38,327 bases of DNA, taken from Halanaerobium congolense. GTDB taxonomy: Bacteria; Bacillota; Halanaerobiia; Halanaerobiales; Halanaerobiaceae. Made by a program: the position numbers and the translations under genes. Positions within the stretch are counted from its first letter, which is position 1. Each line of letters opens with the position of its first letter. The DNA lies in assembly GCF_004366375.1 (NCBI RefSeq), contig NZ_SOEF01000027.1:1-38327 (forward strand). Reading direction: 5' to 3'. Below are positions 7,483 through 15,398 of this stretch, piece by piece. Under the pieces are notes generated by a model. The model saw nothing but the letters and a program-made list of their open reading frames with translations, ran no database searches and was not told the DNA's origin.

Positions 7483-7512
7483 TTGCTAATCACCATAATT
7501 TTAAGATATAAT
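7483..7512 (+). promoter_or_regulatory. Promoter of coiled-coil cassette 1
   Basis: TTGCTA, 18 bases, TATAAT. The same -35 sequence and spacing recur upstream of copy 2. The leader after it contains GGAGAATACGAAG, identical in copies 1, 2 and 3. Confidence 0.65.
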
Positions 7513-7551
7513 ATGATATATGGAGAATACGAAGATAGGAGGGTAGAAAAA

Positions 7552-7926
7552 ATGCCCGAATCTGAAATTTTAGATAGGATTCTAAATCGTATTGATCAAT
7601 TGGATGATAAGTTTAGCGATAAGTTTAATCATCTTGATCATAGAATTGACAGGTTGGATGAAAGATTTAACGAGGTAGATGACCGACTTGACAAGGTAGA
7701 TGACCGATTTGACAAGGTGGATGACCGATTTGACAAGGTGGATGACCGATTTGATAAGGTGGATGACCGACTTGATATGATTTATGATCAAACTATTCGT
7801 TTAACTCTGGGCCAGACCGCTTTAAAAATGGATATTAATGAGATTAAAAGTGTCTACAATTATCTTAATAATGAGGTGGCCAGAAATTCTAAGGATATTT
7901 ATGTTATGAAAAATGAAAAAAATTAA
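7552..7926 (+). CDS. Heptad-repeat coiled-coil protein, family copy 1
   Basis: A 124-residue protein from an ATG with a TAGGAGGG ribosome-binding site. After a short head (MPESEILDRILNRIDQLDD) comes a run of seven-residue units of the type D-x-R-[FL]-D-x-V, about 75 residues in all, predicted to be one long helix in a coiled coil. A short tail (IRLTLGQTALKMDINEI, then the end EVARNSKDIYVMKNEKN) has the R-L-[TS]-[LI]-[GE]-Q element shared with copies 2 and 3. There is no signal peptide or membrane segment. Function unknown; the layout recalls Bdr-like repeat proteins only in a general way. Confidence 0.75.
   Translation: MPESEILDRILNRIDQLDDKFSDKFNHLDHRIDRLDERFNEVDDRLDKVDDRFDKVDDRFDKVDDRFDKVDDRLDMIYDQTIRLTLGQTALKMDINEIKSVYNYLNNEVARNSKDIYVMKNEKN
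7675..7775 (+). repeat. 21-bp tandem repeat inside coiled-coil gene 1
   Basis: Four units and a partial fifth of a 21-base repeat containing GATGACCGATTTGACAAG. The units are nearly identical at DNA level, so recent expansion or contraction by slippage is likely. Each adds exactly one heptad. Confidence 0.85.
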
Positions 7927-7991
7927 ATATAAGAGGTTAATAATATAGAATTAAGACTCTCATCAGGTATATTCGAATTTATGATATGATT

Positions 7992-8049
7992 CCCTTATGG
8001 TAGACAGATTAAATAAAAAAAATCTGTTTATCATAAAGGGGATTTTTTT
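7992..8049 (+). terminator. Strong terminator downstream of coiled-coil gene 1
   Basis: A long stem: CCCTTATG and ACAGATT on the left pair with AATCTGT and CATAAAGGGG on the right, followed by seven T. Confidence 0.75.
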
Positions 8050-8122
8050 ATGCAAGATATTTTGAGATGACGCGGATAAGCTTTGAGAAATTAGTTTTTC
8101 TTAGCTAACTTTGTCGAATTGA

Positions 8123-8151
8123 TTGAATAAAGGCAGAAATTGCAATATAAT
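8123..8151 (+). promoter_or_regulatory. Promoter of the CapD-like gene
   Basis: TTGAAT, 17 bases, TATAAT. The bases before it (GCTAACTTTGTCGAATTGA) closely resemble 5146-5164, just before the aminotransferase remnant. Confidence 0.5.
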
Positions 8152-8201
8152 AGAACTAGCTGTTCACAGGGAGTAATTTATCTTATCGGGAGTTGAGTTT
8201 A

Positions 8202-10076
8202 ATGATTGAATTTTTATTAAAATTATACAAAAAGCCGCGTTTAATTATTATTGACCTTATCCTAGTTAATCTGGCAGTACTATTTTCCTTTATCCTCCGC
8301 TTTGATGAAAATTGGATGAGGTATTTTAGGATTGAATATCTACTTGCCATAACAGTTATTTCATTTTTTGTCTTATATTTTTCATCACTTTATAACAAGA
8401 TGTGGCAGTATGCCAGCATGTCAGAGCTTTATTCCATCTTTAAAGCCACTATAACAATTAATACCTTATTTGTTATCTATATTTACTTTTTTAGAGTTGG
8501 CTTTCCCCGCAGTATTATTGCCATTAATTTAATGTCAGATATCTTTTTGCTGGGTGGAATGCGCTTTGGCTTAAGATTATTAAAGGATTATTTAAACCGT
8601 AATCAGAATAAAAAATTAAAGAGTAGAATTTTAATCATTGGTGCCGGTGATGCTGCAGAGATGGTTACAAGAGAGATTCAGAAACACCCTGAAATTGGTA
8701 AAAAAATAATTGGTCTGGTAGATGATGATCCTGATAAGCAGTCCTTAGAGATTCATGGAAATAAGGTTTTAGGTAAGAGTGAGAAAATTCCACAGCTGAT
8801 TGAAGAATATTCTGTAGATGAAGTAATCATTGCAGTTCCTTCCGCTGAGGGTAAAACAATCAAAAGATTTTATGAACTGAGCAATAAAAAAGATGTAAAG
8901 GTAGAAATTGTGCCCGGGGTTTATGAAATTTTAAATGGAGATGTTTCTTTAAATCAGATTCGTGAGGTTAAGGTAGAAGACCTTTTAAGAAGAGACCAGG
9001 TTGATTTAATCTCTGATGAAATTTCTGCTTATTTAGAGGATAAAATTATTTTAGTCAGTGGTGGAGGCGGTTCAATTGGTTCAGAGATCTGCCGCCAGGC
9101 AGCAAAGTTTGACCCCAAAAAGATTATTATTTTAGATATCAATGAGAATACCACCTACTTTTTAGAAAGAGATTTAAAAAATGAATATCCGGATTTAGAC
9201 CTGGTTTCGATCATCGGCAGCATCAGAGATAAAAATAAGCTGGAGAAGGTTTTTAGAGAATATTCTCCCGATGTAGTTTTCCATGCAGCTGCCCATAAAC
9301 ATGTGCCCTTAATGGAAACCAGTCCGGAAGAGGCGGTTAAGAATAATATCTTAGGAACCAGAAATTTAGCTGAAACTGCGGCTGAATTTGAAATAGACCG
9401 CTTTGTCCTGATTTCAACAGATAAAGCAGTTAACCCCACTAATGTGATGGGTGCTTCCAAAAGAGCAGCTGAAATGGTTGTCCAGACTATAAATAAGAAG
9501 TCTCAGACTAAATTTATGGCAGTCCGCTTTGGAAATGTTTTAGGCAGTCAGGGAAGTGTAATTCCTCTATTTAAAAAACAGATTGCTAATGGTGGACCAC
9601 TGACAGTTACTCATAAGGATATAACCCGCTACTTTATGACTATTCCGGAGGCCTCACAGCTTGTGATTCAGGCAGGTGCCTTAGGTCAGGGAGGAGAGGT
9701 CTTTGTCCTTGATATGGGAGAGCCAGTTAAGATTATGGAGCTGGCAGAAGATTTGATTTCACTCTCAGGTTTAACTCTCGATGAAGATATAGATATTGAT
9801 GTGATCGGACTCCGCCCTGGAGAAAAGCTTTACGAAGAGCTCTTATGTGATACCGAAGATAATATTGCCACAGAACACAGGCGGATCTTTGTCAATAACC
9901 TGGGGGCTGTAGACCAGGAATTTTTAAATAAACACCTTGCTAAATTAGAAGAACTGGCAGAAAAAGCTTCCGGATCAGAGATTATTTCTGCCCTTGTTGA
10001 TCTCGTAAAAACCTATCAGCCCAGACGAGATAATGTTAAAAAGATAGATTTTAAAAAAGATAAAAAGAGTTCTTAG
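8202..10076 (+). CDS. CapD/EpsC/PglF-type UDP-N-acetyl-hexosamine 4,6-dehydratase
   Basis: A 624-residue membrane-anchored SDR enzyme. About 130 N-terminal residues hold four transmembrane helices. Then comes a first Rossmann-like domain (ILIIGAGDAAE, near 145) and the catalytic SDR domain with SGGGGSIGSEICRQ near 286. The active site reads S-T-D-K at 405-408 and M-G-A-S-K at 416-420; Met in place of Tyr is normal for this dehydratase family. These enzymes convert UDP-GlcNAc to a 4-keto-6-deoxy sugar for glycans at the inner membrane face. The ATG at 8202 has a GGGAG site; a TTG nine bases earlier is too close to it. It is monocistronic here. Confidence 0.9.
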   Translation: MIEFLLKLYKKPRLIIIDLILVNLAVLFSFILRFDENWMRYFRIEYLLAITVISFFVLYFSSLYNKMWQYASMSELYSIFKATITINTLFVIYIYFFRVGFPRSIIAINLMSDIFLLGGMRFGLRLLKDYLNRNQNKKLKSRILIIGAGDAAEMVTREIQKHPEIGKKIIGLVDDDPDKQSLEIHGNKVLGKSEKIPQLIEEYSVDEVIIAVPSAEGKTIKRFYELSNKKDVKVEIVPGVYEILNGDVSLNQIREVKVEDLLRRDQVDLISDEISAYLEDKIILVSGGGGSIGSEICRQAAKFDPKKIIILDINENTTYFLERDLKNEYPDLDLVSIIGSIRDKNKLEKVFREYSPDVVFHAAAHKHVPLMETSPEEAVKNNILGTRNLAETAAEFEIDRFVLISTDKAVNPTNVMGASKRAAEMVVQTINKKSQTKFMAVRFGNVLGSQGSVIPLFKKQIANGGPLTVTHKDITRYFMTIPEASQLVIQAGALGQGGEVFVLDMGEPVKIMELAEDLISLSGLTLDEDIDIDVIGLRPGEKLYEELLCDTEDNIATEHRRIFVNNLGAVDQEFLNKHLAKLEELAEKASGSEIISALVDLVKTYQPRRDNVKKIDFKKDKKSS

Positions 10077-10176
10077 TTCTATGTACAGCTGCGGGTGCTT
10101 AGTGATTTGTGTATAATTTTGTCGAAATATCAAGGGAATGCTGAAGAATATTTAGAAACTCATTTAGAAGTATTAT

Positions 10177-10206
10177 TTGCTAATTACTAGCAAAATACGA
10201 TATAAT
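10177..10206 (+). promoter_or_regulatory. Promoter and putative operator of coiled-coil cassette 2
   Basis: TTGCTA, 18 bases, TATAAT. The -35 box is one arm of a perfect inverted repeat, TTGCTA-ATTAC-TAGCAA, which could be a repressor site covering the promoter. Confidence 0.65.
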
Positions 10207-10246
10207 ATGAATATCTGGAGAATACGAAGAGGGGCAGGTGGGACAG

Positions 10247-10734
10247 ATGTCTGAAGCTAAAATTTTAGAGACATTAGTTGATCGCTTTGACCAGCTGGAA
10301 AGAGGCTGGACAGCAAATTCGACCAAATTGATAAGCGTTTTGATAGGATTGAAAAGAAACTAGATAAACATGATCAGCAGTTTGAACAAATTGATAAGCG
10401 TTTTGATAGGATTGAAAAGAAACTAGATAAACATGATCAGCAGTTTGAACAAATTGATAAACGTTTTGATCGGATTGAAAAGAAACTAGATAAACATGAT
10501 CAGCGCTTTGATAAGTTGGTTAATATTCTTGAAGAGCAGAATATTGAGCTGTATAATATCAAATCAACACTTCAAAATCACAACAATCAATTTGATGAAA
10601 TGGGATATACAATTAAAAAGATTCATAATCAAATTGCTCGCCTGAGTATTGGCCAGAGTGAATTAGATATGAAAATTGATAAACTTAAGAATTCAAAACT
10701 AGAAAAAAACGAAGAAAATATCAACAGTATGTAA
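10247..10734 (+). pseudogene. Heptad-repeat coiled-coil gene, family copy 2, frameshifted
   Basis: The start (MSEAKILETLVDRFDQLE) matches copy 3 almost residue for residue, then the frame breaks at GAAAGAGG near 10297-10304. Copy 3 has the equivalent of one more A. Restoring it gives about 162 residues: the head, three 21-residue repeats containing QIDKRFDRIEKKLDKHDQQF, and the tail IHNQIARLSIGQSELDMKID. The break is in a run of A, so it could be a slippage mutation, a switchable phase or a sequencing error. As written, translation ends early. Confidence 0.75.
10324..10512 (+). repeat. Three tandem 63-bp repeats in coiled-coil gene 2
   Basis: Units start at 10324, 10387 and 10450. The first two are identical and the third differs at only a few bases. 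Each encodes three heptads (21 residues). Confidence 0.9.
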
Positions 10735-10777
10735 AGATGCTTAAATATTAATGAATAAATATCAAACTAAAACATCA

Positions 10778-10819
10778 AGAGCAGTTCTCCTCTTTTTTGT
10801 AGAGGCTGCTCTTTTTTTA
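10778..10819 (+). terminator. Terminator of coiled-coil cassette 2
   Basis: AGAGCAG pairs with CTGCTCT, followed by seven T. The same GAGCAG/CTGCTC stem ends copy 3. Confidence 0.8.
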
Positions 10820-10889
10820 ATTCTGAAGATCTGGCAGTTAAATGATTTCTGGCCCGGTTAGAAATTGAAGTTGATAAAACCAAAATATC

Positions 10890-10918
10890 TTGACATATTT
10901 TAATAACAATTATAGTAT
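10890..10918 (+). promoter_or_regulatory. Promoter of the Rrf2 regulator gene
   Basis: TTGACA, 17 bases, TAGTAT (TATAGT at 15 bases is an alternative). About 100 bases of leader follow. Confidence 0.55.
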
Positions 10919-11015
10919 TAATATAGTAAAGTAGTTTCCCGAGAGCAGTAGAAAACCTTGAAATAGAGAATACTAAATAATTTTAGAAATAAATTAACAG
11001 AAGGAGAATTTTGTT

Positions 11016-11462
11016 ATGGAAATTTCAGCACAGGGAAGATATGCACTCAGAGCCCTGGTCGATCTGGCAGTAAATGCTAAGGACTCTGCCCTTCCTTTAA
11101 GAGAAATCTCTGAGAGACAGAATATCTCAGAAAGATATTTAGAACAGATATTTGCCAGATTAAAAAAGGCAGATCTAATAAAAAGTGTGCGCGGAGCTCA
11201 CGGTGGGTATTTATTGACTAGACCGCCAGAAGAAATCACTGTTAAAGATATCATGCAGGTAATAGAGGGTCGGCTGGCTCCAGAGGTTGAGCCAGAAAAA
11301 CATTCGGAAGAAGAACTCTATCAACAGATGGCCCAGGAACTCTGGACCAAAATGGAATCAAACCTTTATCAGCTGCTGGAATCTATAACTCTGGCAGATT
11401 TAAAAGAAAGAACTTTGGAACTTAGAAAAGAAAATAATGAAGGTTATATGTACTATATTTAA
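11016..11462 (+). CDS. Rrf2-family transcriptional regulator (CymR-like)
   Basis: A 148-residue winged-helix regulator with an AGGAG ribosome-binding site. The family signature is clear: ISAQGRYALRALVDLAVNA, then PLREISERQNISERYLEQIF, then the wing VRGAHGGYLLTRPPEEITV. The whole protein has no cysteine, so it cannot hold the Fe-S cluster of IscR or NsrR. That points to the CymR branch, which senses cysteine status through CysK in Bacillus and represses sulfur genes. Standing at the head of the sulfur island, it is the likely regulator of that island. A terminator separates it from the next gene. Confidence 0.85.
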   Translation: MEISAQGRYALRALVDLAVNAKDSALPLREISERQNISERYLEQIFARLKKADLIKSVRGAHGGYLLTRPPEEITVKDIMQVIEGRLAPEVEPEKHSEEELYQQMAQELWTKMESNLYQLLESITLADLKERTLELRKENNEGYMYYI

Positions 11463-11483
11463 AATAACTTGGTCTTTCTTAAA

Positions 11484-11512
11484 GAAGAAGCTTAACAGGC
11501 TTCTCTTTTTTT
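11484..11512 (+). terminator. Terminator after the Rrf2 gene
   Basis: AGAAGC pairs with GCTTCT across a seven-base loop, followed by a run of T. Confidence 0.7.
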
Positions 11513-11559
11513 ATGTTCATTTATGTTCACGCACCGGGTAGGTGAACATAAATGAACAT
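11513..11559. repeat. 18-bp perfect inverted repeat (REP-like hairpin)
   Basis: Arms 11513-11530 and 11542-11559 are perfect complements around an 11-base loop with CACCGGGT. Each arm itself holds a doubled ATGTTCA. It starts where the Rrf2 terminator ends. It could be a mobile palindrome of REP type or a large protein-binding site. Confidence 0.75.
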
Positions 11560-11595
11560 TTCTTTGAACAATTTGTAAAATATCTTACATTTTTA

Positions 11596-11624
11596 TTGAC
11601 ATAGGACTAAATATCCTGTATTAT
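11596..11624 (+). promoter_or_regulatory. Promoter and putative operator of the sulfite reductase gene
   Basis: TTGACA, 17 bases, TATTAT. The spacer is filled by TAGGACTAAATATCCTG, in which AGGA and TCCT are inverted. A similar sequence lies upstream of cysD at 19762. A regulator such as the Rrf2 protein could bind here. Confidence 0.6.
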
Positions 11625-11691
11625 TATTTTTAAGTTAATACCGAATAAATTGATAGGGATTTTCATATTTAAAATTGAGAGGGTGAGATTA

Positions 11692-14046
11692 ATGAGTGAG
11701 GCAGTGTTTAGAATACCTGAGACAATCAGGGAAGATACAGGAAAGTTCAAGAAAAATTTAAAGCAGTTTTTAGCAGGCGATTTATCGGCTGAACGGTTTA
11801 AGGGCTATCGGGTACCGATGGGAATCTACGGCCAGCGGGGTGACTTTAAAGAAGAAAAGTACATGGTCAGAGTTAGAATTCCCGGAGGTTTTTTGACAGA
11901 GAAGCAGTTTAGACTGCTGGCCGAGTTGAGTAGAGACTATGGTGCTGGCTATCTGCATTTTACCACCAGACAGGATATTCAGCTGCACCAGATTGAGATA
12001 GATGAGAGTGCAGAAGTTTTAGATAAACTTTTAAAGGCAGGACTGAGTCCGCGTGGTGGTGGAGGTAATACCGTTCGCAATATAATGAATTCTCCTACAG
12101 CAGGTGTTGATCCGGCAGGTAGATTTGATACAACTGCTCACTGTCTGGCCTTAAGTGAATATTTACTGGCAGATCGTTCTTCTTTTAATCTGCCCCGAAA
12201 GTACAAGATTGCATTTTCAGTTAGCCATCAGGACCAGGGGCTGGCAACAATTAATGACTTAGGTTTTATTGCCTCTCTTCAGGATGGCCGCAGGGGTTTT
12301 AAGGTTTATGCAGCTGGAGGAATGGGTAATCAGCCGGCAGTGGCTTTTAAGCTGCTTGATTTTGTGGCAGAAAATGAAATTTTTGCTGTGGCAGAGGCAA
12401 TTAAAAGATTATTTGACCGCTATGGTGATCGCAATAACAGGAATCAGGCGCGTCTGCGTTTTGTCCGCCGCCGTTTTGGAGAAGCTAAATTTAAAGAATT
12501 ATTTTTGGAATACTTTGAGCAGGTTAAAGCAGAAGCTGAGACCGGTGAATTAAAATTTACTGATCTTGACTATTATAAAGATAAAATTGAATCCGGAAAA
12601 GCAGCAGAAGTTCTAAATCTAAATCCGCTCAATGGGGATTTAAATTATCAGGAAGTAATTGATTTAATTCAGCTGCTTGAGAAATATGATCTTAGTCTAA
12701 GAACAACTAATAGGCAGGGCTTACTTTTAAGAGGTGTGGATAGCTCTCAACTTGAAGCTTTAAAAGAAGATTTAGCAGCAGTTAATCAGAGCCTGCTTGA
12801 TTCTGATGCATTATCGGCAGTTGCCTGTAAGGGAGCTTCTACCTGTAGACTGGGTCTCTGTCATTCACCAAATCTGGCGGAAGCTATCAGGGAAAATCTC
12901 TTAGAAATTGAACAGCAAAAACGTGATCTTTTACCCCAGATTTATATCAGCGGCTGCCCCAATTCCTGTGGTCAGCATCATATCGGGAAAATTGGATTTG
13001 AAGGAAAGGCCAAACGAGAAAACGGCAGATTAATCCCCTATTATTCACTTCTCCTGGGAGCCGAAGTAAGTGAAGAAAATACTCAATATGCGCAAAAAAC
13101 TGTTGATCTACCGGCCAAAAGGATTCCTTCCTTTTTAGTAGAGCTGGCAGAAAAACTGGCAGCAGCAGAAGATTATAGTCTGGAGCGGTTTAATGACTAT
13201 CTGGAAACTGGAGGCCGGGAAGCAATTATTCAGCTTGCTCAAAAATATACAGAAATTCCTGCCTACAGTAAGGAAGCAGATTTTTATCAGGATTGGGGTC
13301 AAAATGAGGACTTTTCTCTGGCCGGACGAGGTCCTGGAGAATGTGGAACCGGTGTGCTGGAGATTGTTAGGTTGGATCTTGATCAGGCGGAAGCTGCCTA
13401 TGAGCAGGGAATTGCCGAAGAGGACAGCGACAGCCTCTATCAGGCAATTATTGCAGCTGCCCGTTCACTGCTAATAGTCCGCGGGGTTGATACAGAAAAG
13501 GATAGAGTAATCATTAAAGAATTTAAAAAGAAATTTATCGCAGAAGACTGGGTTGCAGAATCAAAAGAGGAACTGCTGGAACAGGCACTTGATTATCGAC
13601 TGGGTGATCAGGAAGAACTATTAAGCCTAAGTTCGGAGATTAAAGATTTGATTGAACGCTTAGAAGATCTATTCAATTCTTTAAATTCAAGCCTGGAATT
13701 TACAATTAAAAAAGTGACTGCAGTTGAAGATGCCGGGGATAACGATTCGGCAGCGACAGATTTTGTTTCTAAAAATAGCGAAAACGACAAAGCAGCTGCA
13801 GCAGAGAAAGAAAATTATAAACTAAAAGATTTAAGAGGAGTACAGTGTCCAATTAACTTTGTTAAGGCCAAACTCTTTTTGGAGCCGCTGCCGGCAGGAG
13901 AGATTGTTGATTTTTACTTAGATGAGGGTGAGCCGATTAAAAATGTGCCCCGCAGTCTGGAAAATGAGGACCACGAGATTATAAAAAATGAAAAACAGCC
14001 TGAGGGTCATTACCTGCTGCGGGTTAAAAAAGCAGCAGCCAATTAA
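11692..14046 (+). CDS. Assimilatory sulfite reductase fused to a C-terminal TusA domain
   Basis: A 784-residue protein starting at the ATG behind GAGGGTGAG. Residues 1 to about 550 form a ferredoxin-type siroheme reductase (NirA/Sir class): half-domains with RVPMGIYGQRG, YLHFTTRQDIQLH and RGGGGNTVRNIM, and the siroheme-[4Fe-4S] cysteines C379, C385, C422 and C426 (ACKGASTC and SGCPNSC). Sulfite is reduced to sulfide. Residues about 560-690 form a helical linker resembling a HEPN-type bundle. Residues 711-784 are a TusA-like sulfur carrier with the cysteine in LRGVQCPINF (normally C-P-x-P). The fusion suggests that sulfur is passed on covalently. Downstream metY and the APS reductase genes support sulfite as substrate rather than nitrite. 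Confidence 0.88.
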   Translation: MSEAVFRIPETIREDTGKFKKNLKQFLAGDLSAERFKGYRVPMGIYGQRGDFKEEKYMVRVRIPGGFLTEKQFRLLAELSRDYGAGYLHFTTRQDIQLHQIEIDESAEVLDKLLKAGLSPRGGGGNTVRNIMNSPTAGVDPAGRFDTTAHCLALSEYLLADRSSFNLPRKYKIAFSVSHQDQGLATINDLGFIASLQDGRRGFKVYAAGGMGNQPAVAFKLLDFVAENEIFAVAEAIKRLFDRYGDRNNRNQARLRFVRRRFGEAKFKELFLEYFEQVKAEAETGELKFTDLDYYKDKIESGKAAEVLNLNPLNGDLNYQEVIDLIQLLEKYDLSLRTTNRQGLLLRGVDSSQLEALKEDLAAVNQSLLDSDALSAVACKGASTCRLGLCHSPNLAEAIRENLLEIEQQKRDLLPQIYISGCPNSCGQHHIGKIGFEGKAKRENGRLIPYYSLLLGAEVSEENTQYAQKTVDLPAKRIPSFLVELAEKLAAAEDYSLERFNDYLETGGREAIIQLAQKYTEIPAYSKEADFYQDWGQNEDFSLAGRGPGECGTGVLEIVRLDLDQAEAAYEQGIAEEDSDSLYQAIIAAARSLLIVRGVDTEKDRVIIKEFKKKFIAEDWVAESKEELLEQALDYRLGDQEELLSLSSEIKDLIERLEDLFNSLNSSLEFTIKKVTAVEDAGDNDSAATDFVSKNSENDKAAAAEKENYKLKDLRGVQCPINFVKAKLFLEPLPAGEIVDFYLDEGEPIKNVPRSLENEDHEIIKNEKQPEGHYLLRVKKAAAN

Positions 14047-14145
14047 GCGAGTGACAGTTGATATCGAGCAGTTAAATTGATGGCAGTAAACATTATTGTA
14101 TTGAGTGCAGCTTGATTTCAAAAAGATTGTAAGAGGAGTGAGAAG

Positions 14146-15384
14146 ATGAGTAGAGACTATCAATTTGAAACTAAGGTTTTATTAAATAAAAATAAAGACG
14201 AAAAAGGGGCTGTTTCTCCCCCTATTTATCAGACAAATGCCTTTGAGTATGAAACAGCCGAAGAACTGGAAAAAGTATTTAAGGGGCGGGCTCAGGGATA
14301 TAATTACACCCGGGTTGGTAATCCGACCAATAATCAGTTTGAAGAAAAGATGAAGGAACTGGAGAATGGAATTGGAGCTCTGGGGACAGCCTCCGGTATG
14401 GCAGCTATTGCAACTGCAGTGCTGGGATTGGTGGAAGCTGGAGATGAAATCATTGCTGGTAACAGCCTCTTTGGTGGAACCTATAATTTTTTTAAAAAAG
14501 ATTTAAAACAGTGGGGTGTTAAATGCAGCTTTGTCGAGACAACTGAACTGGAAGAGTACAGGCAGGCAATTACTCCAAAGACAAAATTGATTTATCTGGA
14601 AACAGTAGGCAACCCCAAACTTGATATTCCGGATATTAAAAAGCTGGCTGAACTTGCCCACAAACATAACTTACCATTGATTTTGGATAATACGCTGATG
14701 ACCCCCTATCTTTTTCAGGCAAAGGATTATGGAGTCGATATTGTAGTTCATTCAACTTCTAAATTCATCAATGGCAGCTCCAATTCTATCGGTGGGGTGA
14801 TTATAGATACTGGTAATTTTAACTGGGCTGAAACTGATAATCCCCTGCTGGCAGAATATCTTAAATTTGGTCCCTTTGCCTATCTGGCAAAATTGAGGCA
14901 GGATATTTTTCGGAATCTGGGTCCGGTGGCAAGTCCCTTTAATTCTTTTCTCAATAATCTGGGGGTGGAAACTCTGCCCTTAAGGATGGAAAAACACTGC
15001 AGTAATGCGCTGGAGCTGGCAAATTTTTTACAGTCGGCAGTCGGAGTGGAAAGGGTTAATTATCCGGGGTTTAAATCAAGTCCATACCATGAGCTGGCAG
15101 CAGAGCAGTTTGATAATCATTTTGGTGGACTTTTGACCTTTGAGGTGGAGAATAAAGAACAGGCATTTAAGTTAATTAATAAGCTGGAGCTTGCCCGGAA
15201 TCTGTCCAACCTGGGAGATTTGAGAACCCTGGTTGTCCATCCGGAGTCAACGATTTATCACAGCCTGAGTAAAGACGAGCAGCAGCAATTAGGAGTTAAT
15301 CCGGCCTTGATTAGAGTTTCGGTTGGAATCGAAAACCCGGATGATATTATTTTAGATTTTAAAGAAGCACTGGCAGCACTCTAA
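14146..15384 (+). CDS. metY: O-acetylhomoserine sulfhydrylase (Cys/Met metabolism PLP enzyme)
   Basis: A 412-residue PLP enzyme of normal length with an AGGAGTGAG ribosome-binding site. Key parts are YNYTRVGNPTNNQFEEKM, GTASGMAAIATAV, LETVGNPKLDIPDI, the cofactor-ring aspartate D181 in LILDNTLMTPYL, and the Schiff-base lysine K206 in VVHSTSKFINGSS. MetY makes homocysteine from O-acetylhomoserine and sulfide or, in Wolinella, a protein thiocarboxylate. It sits between the sulfite reductase and APS reductase genes and near a carrier/E1/JAMM set, which makes the thiocarboxylate route likely. A cystathionine synthase or lyase role is less likely in this context. Confidence 0.92.
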   Translation: MSRDYQFETKVLLNKNKDEKGAVSPPIYQTNAFEYETAEELEKVFKGRAQGYNYTRVGNPTNNQFEEKMKELENGIGALGTASGMAAIATAVLGLVEAGDEIIAGNSLFGGTYNFFKKDLKQWGVKCSFVETTELEEYRQAITPKTKLIYLETVGNPKLDIPDIKKLAELAHKHNLPLILDNTLMTPYLFQAKDYGVDIVVHSTSKFINGSSNSIGGVIIDTGNFNWAETDNPLLAEYLKFGPFAYLAKLRQDIFRNLGPVASPFNSFLNNLGVETLPLRMEKHCSNALELANFLQSAVGVERVNYPGFKSSPYHELAAEQFDNHFGGLLTFEVENKEQAFKLINKLELARNLSNLGDLRTLVVHPESTIYHSLSKDEQQQLGVNPALIRVSVGIENPDDIILDFKEALAAL

Positions 15385-15398
15385 GTGGAGGCAGTAAA

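Noticed and set aside
7399-7551. Longer N-terminus for coiled-coil protein 1
   Set aside because: The open frame crosses the promoter at 7483-7512; the ATG at 7552 has a proper ribosome-binding site and matches the start of copies 2 and 3.
7675-10512. Tandem repeats that could suggest a CRISPR array
   Set aside because: The 21- and 63-bp units adjoin without spacers, keep the reading frame and encode heptads, so they are coding repeats.
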